Part shown: in pieces, positions 24,474 through 32,230 of the stretch | Layout: every line of letters starts with the position of its first letter | Numbering within the stretch: position 1 is the first letter of the stretch | The notes under the pieces: model-generated | Databases searched by the model: none | What the model saw: only the letters and a program-made list of their open reading frames with translations | What the model was told of the DNA's origin: nothing | Position numbers and translations under genes: made by a program | Assembly (NCBI RefSeq): GCF_018614195.1 | Contig: NZ_JAGGOT010000029.1 | Location: forward strand, 310,001-374,000 | DNA from: Streptomyces sp. ISL-43 | GTDB taxonomy: Bacteria; Actinomycetota; Actinomycetes; Streptomycetales; Streptomycetaceae | DNA: 64,000 nucleotides | Direction of reading: 5' to 3'

Positions 24474-25526
24474 GTGCGGTACACACTGTTCGGCAAGACC
24501 GGTCTGCGCGTGAGCGAGTTGAGCCTCGGGACGATGACGATCGGCGACGACCTGGGCTGGGGAGCCGACCGGAAGACCAGCGCCCGAATAGTCGACGCCT
24601 ACGCGGAGGCGGGCGGCAACTTCATCGACACGGCGAACATCTATACCGACGGCAGTGCGGAGCGGATCCTCGGCGAACTGCTCGAAGGGCGGCGCGACGA
24701 GTTCGTGCTGGCCACCAAGTACACCTGCGGGACCCGCGACGGCGATGTCAACGCGGCGGGCAACCACCGCAAGAACCTGGTGCGGTCGGTGGAGGACAGC
24801 CTGAAGCGGCTGCGTACCGATCACCTGGACATCCTCTGGGTGCACGCCCGCGACAACTTCACCCCGGTCGACGAGGTGATGCGCGCGCTGGACGACCTCG
24901 TACGCACCGGAAAGGCCCTGTACATAGGCGTTTCGGACTGGCCCGCCTGGGAGATCGCGCAGGCGGGCACCCTTGCGGAGCTGCGGGGCTGGTCGGCGTT
25001 CGCCGGCTCACAGCTGCGCTACAACCTGCTGGAGCGGACGCCGGAACGTGAACTCCTGCCTCAGGCACGAGCGTTCGACCTCGCCGTGCTGGCCTGGGCC
25101 CCGCTGGCGGCGGGGAAGCTCACCGGCAAGTACCGCCGGGGCGAGGGAGGTCGGCTGGACGCCTGGGGCGTCAAGCCGACCCCGCGGGAGGAGGACGTCA
25201 TCGACGTCGTCCTGGAGATCGCCGAGCAGGGCGGCTGGACCCCTGCCCAGGTGGCGCTGGCCTGGCTCCTCGGCCGCCCCGGCAACATCGTTCCGATCAT
25301 CGCGGCCACGAAGGAGAGCCAGCTCGCCGACAACCTCGGCTGCCTCGACGTCCGCCTCGACGCCGACGCGGTGGCCCGCCTCGACGAGGTGAGCGCCGTT
25401 CCGCTCGGGTTCCCGCACGACTTCGTCCGGGAACCGTCCGTCGTCAAGACCATCTACGGCGACCGCTGGCACGAGATCGAGGACCGGCGCACCACCTACC
25501 GCCGCACGGCCACCGAGGTGCGCTAG
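24474..25526 (+). CDS. Aldo/keto reductase
   Basis: A 350-residue NADPH-dependent reductase of the AKR superfamily (tas/YajO-like group). The catalytic tetrad is visible: Asp and Tyr in FIDTANIYTDGSAE, Lys in VLATKYT and His in DILWVHARDNF. The cofactor-binding end is WLLGRPGNIVPIIAATKESQL. A GTG start follows GAAGGGGGAAG, a strong site. It probably detoxifies reactive aldehydes or ketones; a MerR-like dyad upstream would fit induction by electrophiles. Confidence 0.93.
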   Translation: MRYTLFGKTGLRVSELSLGTMTIGDDLGWGADRKTSARIVDAYAEAGGNFIDTANIYTDGSAERILGELLEGRRDEFVLATKYTCGTRDGDVNAAGNHRKNLVRSVEDSLKRLRTDHLDILWVHARDNFTPVDEVMRALDDLVRTGKALYIGVSDWPAWEIAQAGTLAELRGWSAFAGSQLRYNLLERTPERELLPQARAFDLAVLAWAPLAAGKLTGKYRRGEGGRLDAWGVKPTPREEDVIDVVLEIAEQGGWTPAQVALAWLLGRPGNIVPIIAATKESQLADNLGCLDVRLDADAVARLDEVSAVPLGFPHDFVREPSVVKTIYGDRWHEIEDRRTTYRRTATEVR

Positions 25527-25534
25527 GAGCTGCC

Positions 25535-25567
25535 GTCGACATGGCGCGGGCCCGGCGCCACGTCGAC
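25535..25567 (+). terminator. Hairpin terminator after the aldo/keto reductase
   Basis: GTCGACATGGCGC at 25535-25547 pairs with GCGCCACGTCGAC at 25555-25567, with one A-C mismatch and a 7-base loop. Confidence 0.7.
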
Positions 25568-25589
25568 GACTGGGCATAGCCTCGACTCC

Positions 25590-25901
25590 ATGGACACCAC
25601 CGGCGAAGGCGGAGACCCGGCCTGTCATCTCCACCTCCTGTGCCCCGTCTGCGGGGCGGTCGCCTCGGAGCGGCTCGCGCCCTGTTGCGCCCGGTACGCC
25701 GGTCCGGTCCGCCATCCGTGGCTGGGGGTCCTGCGGCCGGACGCGGACGGGACGCCCCTGCGGCAGCGGCTCTTCCCCGGCCGGTTCGACGTGATCTCGC
25801 CGGACGCGATGGACGTCGCCTTCGGCTACCGGGACCTCGGCACGCTGCTGGTCCGCGTCGACGGCTCCGGCCAGGGCAGGGAAGTCCGGCCGGAGCCCTG
25901 A
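25590..25901 (+). CDS. Small cysteine-rich protein, unknown
   Basis: A 103-residue protein with CHLHLLCPVCGAV and, 15 residues on, APCCARY: a His/Cys cluster that could bind zinc. The rest (VISPDAMDVAFGYRDLGTLLVRV) has no family I recognise. The ribosome-binding site is weak and it lies between a terminator and a convergent gene, but the frame and composition look coding. Confidence 0.6.
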   Translation: MDTTGEGGDPACHLHLLCPVCGAVASERLAPCCARYAGPVRHPWLGVLRPDADGTPLRQRLFPGRFDVISPDAMDVAFGYRDLGTLLVRVDGSGQGREVRPEP

Positions 25902-25917
25902 GCGCGCGGCGTCCGGG

Positions 25918-26493
25918 TCAGTCGGTGTCGCCCCCCGCGAGAAGGCGTACGGCCCTGGCCAGGCGGGTCCGGCGGATCTCCGGGGTGAGGGCCTGCAGGA
26001 GGGGGAGGACGACGAGGTACCGGCCGGTCCGGTCGAGGGCCTCGAAGGCCTTGCGGGCCGCCGGGTCGGCCGCCAGCGCCTCCGTGACGTCGGGCGGCAC
26101 CTCCGCCGTCCGCTGGGAGGCGTAGGCCCCCGCCCAGCGGCCGTCCTCCTGCGCCTTGCGCACCTCGGCGAGGCCCGGCTCGCGCATGCGGCCCATGGCC
26201 GTCAGCTCGGCGACCTTGTCCACATTGACCTGCGACCACAGGCTCCGGGGCCTGCGCGGCACGTACTTCTGCAGGTAGTACCGCTCGTCCAGGGACCGGC
26301 GCTGCCCGGAGATCCAGCCGTAGCAGAGCCCGATGTCGACCAGCTCGTCCGAGGAGACCGACGCGATCCCCGACGCCTTCTTCGCCAGCTTGACCCACAC
26401 GCCCTCGTGCCGGGTGTGGTGCCCGGCCAGCCACTCCTCGAAGGCCCCGGCATCCGCGAAGGCGATGACCTCTACGCCGTCCAGCTCGTCCAT
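25918..26493 (-). CDS. YdeI/OmpD-associated family protein
   Basis: A 191-residue cytoplasmic protein of the YdeI group: ADAGAFEEWLAGHHTRHEGVWVKLAKK, then DIGLCYGWISGQRRSLDERYYLQKYVPRRPRSLWSQVN, the family core. The helical tail AALAADPAARKAFEALD follows the standard architecture. Members are linked to stress and peptide resistance in a few bacteria, with no known reaction. Convergent with the small cysteine-rich gene. Confidence 0.88.
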   Translation of the reverse strand: MDELDGVEVIAFADAGAFEEWLAGHHTRHEGVWVKLAKKASGIASVSSDELVDIGLCYGWISGQRRSLDERYYLQKYVPRRPRSLWSQVNVDKVAELTAMGRMREPGLAEVRKAQEDGRWAGAYASQRTAEVPPDVTEALAADPAARKAFEALDRTGRYLVVLPLLQALTPEIRRTRLARAVRLLAGGDTD

Positions 26494-26611
26494 GGGGCCA
26501 GATTAGTGCCCGCCCCTGGAGCCGGGAGGGTGTCGGGGGTGCGGGATAATGATCGGCGGCGCGGACCCGGTTCGCGCCGGAAACCCGGAACGACCCGAGA
26601 TGGAGCCCCCG

Positions 26612-26962
26612 ATGGACGTACGTCACTTCGAGCGGATCACCGCTTTCATCGAGGCGCGGCTCACCCCGCTCTTCGCCGAGGAGACGGGCAGCGACAGCGG
26701 CTTCGCGATGGACGACACCTCCCGCGCCCTGCGCGCGCTGCGCAACGCGGCGCTGGAGGCGTCCGTCGCCAAGGGGCTCATCGAGCAGCGGACGACCGCC
26801 GAGCCGGCGGTCCGCCGGGTCATCGACCAGGCGGTCGAGCACCACTGGGACGTGCTGCGCGGCATCGCCCGCCAGTGGGAGGACCACGCCGACTTCGCGC
26901 GCGAGTTCAAGCGCCACGCCTGGGAGCTGGACGAGGCGCCCGCGGCGGCCGCCGCTCAGTAG
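26612..26962 (+). CDS. Small helical protein, unknown
   Basis: A 116-residue, mostly helical, acidic protein (FERITAFIEARLTPLFAEE; EHHWDVLRGIARQWEDH) without cysteines or membrane segments. The ATG at 26612 is favoured because GGAG lies 6 bases upstream; 26600 is possible. It recalls DUF6221-type actinobacterial proteins, an uncertain likeness. It converges on the next gene with only 20 bp between stops. Confidence 0.68.
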   Translation: MDVRHFERITAFIEARLTPLFAEETGSDSGFAMDDTSRALRALRNAALEASVAKGLIEQRTTAEPAVRRVIDQAVEHHWDVLRGIARQWEDHADFAREFKRHAWELDEAPAAAAAQ

Positions 26963-26982
26963 ACGCCGCCCGTTCTCCCCGC

Positions 26983-28092
26983 TCAGTAGGCGTCGGCGGC
27001 CAGCCGGCTTGCCTCCTGCCAGGACATCAGTTCCCGGACGCCGGCGAAGTACGGCGCCGCCTCGGCCGGCTCGAGCACCGCTTCGAGCACGAGCCGGCCG
27101 GGGACCCGCGGCAGGAACCGTACGGCCGGGTATCCGTGCTGGAAGACCGGCGGATCGAGGACGAGCCGGCGCACGCCGTCGACCACGGGGATCCGGCTGG
27201 GAGTGGTCGCGCTCCAGATCCAGCGGCCCGAGGGCTCCGCGAAGTTGAAGCACTCGACCGCCTGCGGCAGCGCGTCCAGGCGGTCCATGTCGATCGGTGC
27301 GTCGCAGCTCAGCGCGAAGGCCTCGGCGCTCGGGGCCGCGCCGGTGAGGTGTCCGCCGCCGATGAGGACGCCGGCCAGCAGGGTCTGGAGCTGGTAGTTG
27401 TCGGCGATCCCGCCCATCCGCATCCGGAAGGCCCGCCCGGAAGCGCGGTCCAGGACCAGCAGCGGCTCGTCGTCGAGGAGCAGGAGCGCGCGCTGCGCGC
27501 ACTGGAGGTCCCCGATGTGCGGTTCGAGCCGTTGGGTCAGCTCCACCAGGGCGTCCCGGTCGCCGAGGCGGTCCGGACCGTCCAGACGGGCCCGGACCCG
27601 GGGATCGGCCAGGACGGCGACCGCGGCCTTCTCCCAGTGGTGGACGGTGAGCCAGCCGAAGTAGGGGGCGTGCCACACGTCCCCGTAGTCGGGCCCGAAG
27701 GCCTTCTGCTGCTCGGGGCTCGGCATGCCCTCCGGATCCGGCAGCTCCACCTCGTCCCCGTGGCGCTCCTGCCAGAGCCCGGCGAACTCGACAGCCCGCT
27801 CGAGGCTCTCGCGCAGGCCGTCCAGGACGGGCCGCGCGCAGGCGACCGCGTCGGCGTTCCACTCCACCAGCGCGCCCACGAAGACGGCGTAGACGGCCGC
27901 GTGCCACTGCGGCATCTCGCCGAGCCGCCCGGCGAGATGCGGTCCCAGCTCGGGCGAATGCTCTGCCAGGGTGGCTTTGGGGAGTACGGCGAGGTCCTGG
28001 TACGCGGCTTCCAGGAGCTGGATCCTGTGCTCCGCGATCGCGGTGTCGAAGGACTCCACGGCGGAGCGGACGGCTATGTCGGGTGTGATCAC
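26983..28092 (-). CDS. Conserved actinobacterial protein, unknown
   Basis: A 369-residue soluble protein without a domain I can name. It has two helical halves around Trp-rich segments (QWHAAVYAVFVGALVEWNADAV; DVWHAPYFGWLTVHHWEKAAVAVL) and a C-terminal beta-rich part (AVECFNFAEPSGRWIWSATTPSR; YPAVRFLPRVPGRLVLEAVLE). No signal peptide or catalytic motif is obvious. It is separated from the upstream DUF6381 gene by a hairpin. Confidence 0.7.
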   Translation of the reverse strand: MITPDIAVRSAVESFDTAIAEHRIQLLEAAYQDLAVLPKATLAEHSPELGPHLAGRLGEMPQWHAAVYAVFVGALVEWNADAVACARPVLDGLRESLERAVEFAGLWQERHGDEVELPDPEGMPSPEQQKAFGPDYGDVWHAPYFGWLTVHHWEKAAVAVLADPRVRARLDGPDRLGDRDALVELTQRLEPHIGDLQCAQRALLLLDDEPLLVLDRASGRAFRMRMGGIADNYQLQTLLAGVLIGGGHLTGAAPSAEAFALSCDAPIDMDRLDALPQAVECFNFAEPSGRWIWSATTPSRIPVVDGVRRLVLDPPVFQHGYPAVRFLPRVPGRLVLEAVLEPAEAAPYFAGVRELMSWQEASRLAADAY

Positions 28093-28108
28093 TGCCGCAG
28101 TCTAGGAG

Positions 28109-28133
28109 CCGGCCGCGGGGAGCCCGCGGCCGG
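28109..28133 (-). terminator. 11-bp GC hairpin between DUF6381 gene and next gene
   Basis: CCGGCCGCGGG (28109-28119) pairs perfectly with CCCGCGGCCGG (28123-28133) around GAG. On the minus strand it follows the DUF6381 stop by about 50 bp and precedes the next start by 17 bp. Confidence 0.6.
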
Positions 28134-28183
28134 TCCGGTGGGGCCCGGCATCGCCTTCGGCGGGGCGTATGCGGGCCGGGCGA

Positions 28184-28369
28184 CTACCGCAGGTCCATGC
28201 CCGGGTCGTCGATGACGCGCTCCTTCTCGCTCTGCTCCTGCAGGCGATGGGCCTTCTCCCGCAGCCGCCGGCTCTCCTCGGGGTCGGCCGACCGCGCGGC
28301 GGCCTCGTTCAGTTCCCGGGCCTTGTCGCGCAGCTGCCGGGACCGGCCGTGGGTTTCGCCTGCACTCAT
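28184..28369 (-). CDS. DUF6381-like small helical protein
   Basis: A 61-residue, highly charged peptide (SRQLRDKARELNEAAARSADPEESRRLREKAHRLQEQ) forming two amphipathic helices, like the small actinobacterial DUF6381 proteins. CAGGAGT lies 5 bases before the ATG, strong evidence for translation. Function unknown; the helices could dimerise or bind nucleic acid. Confidence 0.8.
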   Translation of the reverse strand: MSAGETHGRSRQLRDKARELNEAAARSADPEESRRLREKAHRLQEQSEKERVIDDPGMDLR

Positions 28370-28467
28370 GATCACTCCTGGGCGCTGTGGGGGGACGGCG
28401 CGTGCGATCCAGCGAACCAGCCCCACGCCCCGCGCGCATCTCGAACCGTCAGCCCCGGTGATCGGGT

Positions 28468-28776
28468 TCACCACCAGTACGCGGGATACCTCGGCGCCTC
28501 GCGCCGAGCGCGGGAGGCGGCGTACCCGGTGAGGACGATCAGGAGGGTCGCGCCGAACAGCCCCGCGCGGCTGCGCCAGGGGCAGGGTGGGAGCGCTGTG
28601 CACCAGGGCGGCGCTGGCGGCCAGGGGCGGTGTGAGGATCGGCTCGTGGAGCAGGGTGCCGACGGCCACGAGCCACAGCAGAACCGCGGTCGCGGCGCCG
28701 ATGCTGTGGATCGCGGCGGCGGCCGTGGGCCGGGCGGGGGCCCGGCCGCCGATCGCCCGGAGGCGGGACGGTCCGG
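28468..28776 (-). pseudogene. Decayed HPP-family membrane protein
   Basis: The 527-bp stretch 28370-28896 has no intact gene but contains a broken HPP-family gene on the minus strand. One frame reads RPTAAAAIHSIGAATAVLL and then TLLHEPILTPPLAASAALVHSAPTLPLAQPR in consecutive text, the family's conserved core. At about 28565 the frame shifts, and the other frame reads GLFGATLLIVLTGYAASR.. YPAYWW and a stop, which looks like the C-terminus. The middle helices are missing and no start codon lies between an in-frame TAG and the core. So it has lost its start, its middle and its frame. Nothing recognisable is seen in 28370-28467 or 28777-28896. Confidence 0.55.
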
Positions 28777-28896
28777 GGGCCGGATCGGGAGCCGGAGCGG
28801 GGGCGTCGGGGGTGGACGGAGGGTGGAGCGCCGCCGCCCTCGGCGGCTGCTACACGGACCGGCTCGCCCTGGCCGCCCGCCCCGCCCCGCCGGCCC

Positions 28897-29697
28897 TCAC
28901 GCGTTGGGGTCGAAGGGGATCCCGGCCGGCTTGGCCTTGGCGAGGTGGCCGTTGAACTGCCCGTCCTTGATGCCGAGGAGGGCGCTGCCGAAATCGGCCT
29001 GGCTAAGCTTGTCGCGCAGGCCCGCGGGGTAGCCGTTCCAGCCGACCAGCGGCGGGTACTGCCAGGTCCCCTTGTGGTTCTCCGGCGGCTCGTCGTTGGA
29101 GTTCGCGGCCCGGAAGCAGTGCGTGCTGATTCCGTCCTTGTGGTAAACGATCTTCGGGTGGGTCCCGTCGAACCGTATCTGCGAGCTGGTGTGGACCTTG
29201 AAGCCGCCGTGCGCCGAGGTGGAGACGTAGGCGACCTGGTTGTTCTGGATCCACACCACGACGTGCTCCCAGTCGTGCCGGTGTCCGGCGCTTCCGGGAC
29301 CGAGCGAGACCTGGTCCTTCTCGAAGTAGAGCGCGTACATGACGGCGCACCAGCCGTTGTTGCACTTCGCGCGGGAGTAGCCGTTGGTGTTGTTCAGGTC
29401 GGAGAGGTCGCGGCAGCTGCCGTTGACGTCGCCGCCCATCTTCAGGCCCCCCGCGATGGTGCCGTCCGGACCGATGGCGGGCGTGGAGTAGCAGCCGTCC
29501 CGGTCGTAGTCGTAGGCGGGCTGGAAGGTCTGTTCCAGCCCGTCCGCGTTGGCGGGCAGGGCCGCGGGCGGCGCCGCGTACGCGATCGCCGGGACGGCGA
29601 GGACCAGGGCCGCGGCCCCCGCCGTGGCCGCGAACATCCTGCGGGCACGCCGGCCCGGCCCCCTCGGGGAACGTTTCACGGGCGGTGCGTCGGCCAT
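28897..29697 (-). CDS. Secreted NPP1/NLP (necrosis-inducing-like) protein
   Basis: A 266-residue exported protein. A long signal peptide (RRARRMFAATAGAAALVLAVPAIAYA) is followed by the NLP domain: TFQPAYDYDRDGCYSTPAIG, then the heptapeptide GHRHDWE within AGHRHDWEHVVVWI, the hallmark of Nep1-like proteins. Asp and Glu residues of this motif bind the metal needed for toxicity in plant-pathogen members. Four cysteines (DGCYS, GSCRD, AKCNNGWCAV) can form disulphides. Bacterial homologues have been seen as cytolysins or as non-toxic variants. GAGGAG precedes the ATG. An 8-bp dyad lies 19 bp upstream. Confidence 0.9.
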   Translation of the reverse strand: MADAPPVKRSPRGPGRRARRMFAATAGAAALVLAVPAIAYAAPPAALPANADGLEQTFQPAYDYDRDGCYSTPAIGPDGTIAGGLKMGGDVNGSCRDLSDLNNTNGYSRAKCNNGWCAVMYALYFEKDQVSLGPGSAGHRHDWEHVVVWIQNNQVAYVSTSAHGGFKVHTSSQIRFDGTHPKIVYHKDGISTHCFRAANSNDEPPENHKGTWQYPPLVGWNGYPAGLRDKLSQADFGSALLGIKDGQFNGHLAKAKPAGIPFDPNA

Positions 29698-29715
29698 CGT
29701 GTCCTCCTCATCGGT

Positions 29716-29737
29716 CGCACGGGACAACACCCGTGCG
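29716..29737 (-). promoter_or_regulatory. CGCACGGG-N6-CCCGTGCG dyad upstream of the NLP gene
   Basis: Perfect 8-bp arms, 19 bp before the NPP1 start on the minus strand, close enough to act as an operator. It is separate from the upstream terminator at 29761-29793. Confidence 0.45.
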
Positions 29738-29760
29738 GGAATGCGGAGTTCAGCTTTCCC

Positions 29761-29793
29761 GGCTCCCGCCCCCACGCCAAGGGGGCGGGAGCC
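29761..29793 (-). terminator. Perfect 13-bp hairpin after the DD-peptidase-like gene
   Basis: GGCTCCCGCCCCC at 29761-29773 pairs with GGGGGCGGGAGCC at 29781-29793 over a 7-base loop, 21 bases beyond the stop (29815) on the minus strand. Confidence 0.8.
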
Positions 29794-29814
29794 GCCCGTT
29801 TCCGGGAATCACCG

Positions 29815-31089
29815 TCAGCCGCGCTCCGGGAGGTCCGCCTCCGCCGCCGCCGGGCCGAAGGCGAAGCCGCGCGCGGTGGCCGGGCCGGCCGCGGGCGCCT
29901 TGCCGCAGAACGCCGCCTCGAGGGTCCCGCCCAAGGCGGTGTTGGCCTGGCCCCGGTTGGAGGTGTTGGCCATCGCGGACAGGGCTCGGCTGCCGTCGCG
30001 GGTCGTGAAGGCGTAGGTGTAGAAGCCCTGCACGGTGCCCGTGTGCCCGTAGACCTGCGTACCGCAGGAGAGGTCGTACCGGCGCAGACCCAGCCCGTAG
30101 AACCGGGTGTTCGTGGTGTCGGTCGGGGTCATCGTGAGCATCGCGTCCAGCGTGCCCGGGCGCAGCAGCTTTCCGCCGAGCAGGGAGGACATGAAGGTGC
30201 TGAGGTCGGCCGCGTTCGAGATCATCGCGCCCGCGGACTGCGCCCAGGAAACGGTCTGCTCCGTGGAGTCGACCAGCGGGGCGCCCGCCTCGTCGGGGTG
30301 GAGGTAGCCGTTGGCGTGCAGGCCCTTGATGGCCGTGCCGGGGTGGACGTACGAGGTGTTCTTCAGTCCGAGGCGCTTGATGATGCGCCGGTCGTACTCC
30401 TTGGCCACCGGCTTGCCCGTGGCCTTCTCGATCAGCATGCCCACCACGACGAAGTTGGTGTTCGAGTACTTGTACGCCACGCCGGGCTCGGTGGTCCTCG
30501 GTTCGGCGAGCGAGAGGCCGACGAGCTCCCCGTACGTGAACACCTTGTTCCGGACGGACTCGAAGCCGGGCACGGTGTGCTCGAACATCACGTTGGTGTA
30601 GTCCGCCAGACCGCTCCGGTGGGTCAGCAGGTGGCGCACCGTGATCCGGTCGTCCGGCAGCAGGCCCGGCAGGTAGCTGTTGACCGGCTGGTCGAGCTTG
30701 ATCCGTCCCTCGTCCACCAGTTGGAGCAGGACGACGGTGGAGAACGTCTTGGTGACGCTGCCGATGCGGAAGCGGGCCCGCGGGTCCATCGCCGCGCCCG
30801 TGGTGCGGTCGCGGACGCCCTCCACCCTGCTCTGGACTCCGCCCGGACCGGTGAAGCGGGCCATCGCGCCCGGCGCTCCGGCCGCCGTGGTGTTGCGCAG
30901 CGCCTGCGTCAGCGCCTCCAGATCGGGCGCGACGGCCGTCTCGACGGCGGACTGAGGTGCGGCCTGCGCCACGGGCGCGGCGTGGGCGGCGGTGGCCGGC
31001 AGCAGGCCGCCGGCCACGACGGCGAGCAGGGCGGCACCGATGGCCAGACGACGTTCGCGGGAAGGGGAGGGGGAAGGGGACGGACGCAC
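29815..31089 (-). CDS. Secreted class C D-alanyl-D-alanine carboxypeptidase / esterase
   Basis: A 424-residue penicillin-binding-like serine hydrolase of the R61 type. A signal peptide (LAIGAALLAVVAGGLLPATAAHA) directs export. Active-site motifs: S111-V-T-K114, Y208-S-N210 in AYKYSNTNF, and H-T-G in VYGHTGTVQGF. The GTG start at 31089 is chosen because GAGGAG lies 5 bases upstream and it yields a clean signal peptide; the longer frame runs into the neighbouring gene. It should cleave or transfer D-Ala-D-Ala stems outside the membrane. It lies 50 bp downstream of the NlpC/P60 gene on the same strand. Confidence 0.9.
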   Translation of the reverse strand: MRPSPSPSPSRERRLAIGAALLAVVAGGLLPATAAHAAPVAQAAPQSAVETAVAPDLEALTQALRNTTAAGAPGAMARFTGPGGVQSRVEGVRDRTTGAAMDPRARFRIGSVTKTFSTVVLLQLVDEGRIKLDQPVNSYLPGLLPDDRITVRHLLTHRSGLADYTNVMFEHTVPGFESVRNKVFTYGELVGLSLAEPRTTEPGVAYKYSNTNFVVVGMLIEKATGKPVAKEYDRRIIKRLGLKNTSYVHPGTAIKGLHANGYLHPDEAGAPLVDSTEQTVSWAQSAGAMISNAADLSTFMSSLLGGKLLRPGTLDAMLTMTPTDTTNTRFYGLGLRRYDLSCGTQVYGHTGTVQGFYTYAFTTRDGSRALSAMANTSNRGQANTALGGTLEAAFCGKAPAAGPATARGFAFGPAAAEADLPERG

Positions 31090-31113
31090 GTTGCTCCTCG
31101 ACTCGGGGGGTGG

Positions 31114-31143
31114 TTGATCATTCCCGACCTTACGGATGATCAA
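31114..31143 (-). promoter_or_regulatory. TTGATCAT-N14-ATGATCAA inverted repeat
   Basis: Perfect 8-bp AT-rich arms between the stop of the NlpC/P60 gene (which it overlaps) and the GTG start of the DD-peptidase-like gene, 25 bases away. A dyad of this composition in a GC-rich genome suggests an operator rather than a terminator. Confidence 0.45.
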
Positions 31144-32009
31144 GGGTAGGCAGGCACACTTTCCAGCCAAGCCGGTCCCTGGATGTAAATGTTCGTCATC
31201 CACGCCTGGTAGTCGGGAAGGTAGGACCAGGCGTCATTGGTGTAACCGTCGGCGGTCACCGGCTCGGCGTGCTTCTGGCACTCGACGCGGACCGTCGTCG
31301 GCCCGGGCAGGGCGTAGACCCGCGCGGCCGCCGTCGAGGGCAGGGCCTTGGTCCAGACACCGGAGCCCCACGTCCGCACGACGTGCCCGACGGCCGGGCC
31401 CGTGTCGACGCGCACCGCCCCGTAGTAGCCGTTCGTCAGCCGCACGTCACTGACCATCAGCTTGGTGCCCGACTGCTTGGCCTCCACCATCTTGCCCGCG
31501 CCGAGGTAGAGGGCGATGTGGTGCAGGTGCTGGGAGGTCCCCCATACCAGCAGGTCGCCGGGGAGCAGCGGCGCAGACCCCTGGACGGCGGTGAAGCGCG
31601 CGGCCGCGCGGTGCGTGTAGTACTGCGCACTGGCGACCCCGTTCAGCGGGTCCGAGCCGGTGGCCTGCGCGTAGGCGTGGCGCACGAGTCCCGAGCAGTC
31701 GAAGCCGAGCCGTTCGGGATCGTGCTCGCTGGCCGGATCGGTGGGATCCACCTGCCCGTACGTGGCACCGGGCTGCGGGCCGTGACCGCCGCCCCAGGTG
31801 TACCAGACGCCCTTTCCCACCTGTTCGCAGGCGGCTGCGACGGCGCGCTCGGCGGCAGCCGAGGCGCCCGGCGCCAGGACCCGGCACGGGCCTTCGGCGG
31901 TCGCCGGAGTGGCGGGGGTACAGAGGAGAACGGCCAGGAGCGCGAGGAGCGTTCCGATGAGACCCGTCCGGCGCGGAGCCGTCCGGCTCGGACGTGTGGG
32001 GTGGAGCAT
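31140..32009 (-). CDS. Secreted NlpC/P60 peptidoglycan peptidase
   Basis: A 289-residue exported cysteine peptidase. The signal peptide is TGLIGTLLALLAVLLCTPATPATA. The NlpC/P60 domain has the nucleophile Cys105 in RLGFDCSGLVRHAY and the catalytic His in QHLHHIALYLGAGKMVEAKQ. Preceding VWYTWGGGHGPQPG is the usual substrate-groove segment. A C-terminal domain of about 80 residues (VRVECQKHAEPVTADGYTND) resembles SH3-like cell-wall-binding tails. It should cut gamma-D-Glu-diaminopimelate bonds. Lies upstream of the class C peptidase on the same strand. Confidence 0.92.
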   Translation of the reverse strand: MLHPTRPSRTAPRRTGLIGTLLALLAVLLCTPATPATAEGPCRVLAPGASAAAERAVAAACEQVGKGVWYTWGGGHGPQPGATYGQVDPTDPASEHDPERLGFDCSGLVRHAYAQATGSDPLNGVASAQYYTHRAAARFTAVQGSAPLLPGDLLVWGTSQHLHHIALYLGAGKMVEAKQSGTKLMVSDVRLTNGYYGAVRVDTGPAVGHVVRTWGSGVWTKALPSTAAARVYALPGPTTVRVECQKHAEPVTADGYTNDAWSYLPDYQAWMTNIYIQGPAWLESVPAYP

Positions 32010-32230
32010 GGTGGGATACCTCGTTTCTCACGGGCGCGGCGGCGCCGGCCTACGCGGCCGCCGGTGGCGTCGAAGCGCCGCCGTCCGGCCGGGACTTGGC
32101 CGGCGCCCGTCCGGGGACCAGACTGGCGGCCGTCGCCGCGCCGCGTCGAGGGCGGGGCGCGGCACCACTGCGACGGGCAACGGGAAACCCCCGGGAAACC
32201 CCCTCCGACCACGGACTTCCGCCGCCCGCC

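Noticed and set aside
28945..31149. A 734-codon plus-strand frame opposite the NLP and class C peptidase genes
   Set aside because: Antisense composition artefact; the minus strand carries signal peptides and active-site motifs.
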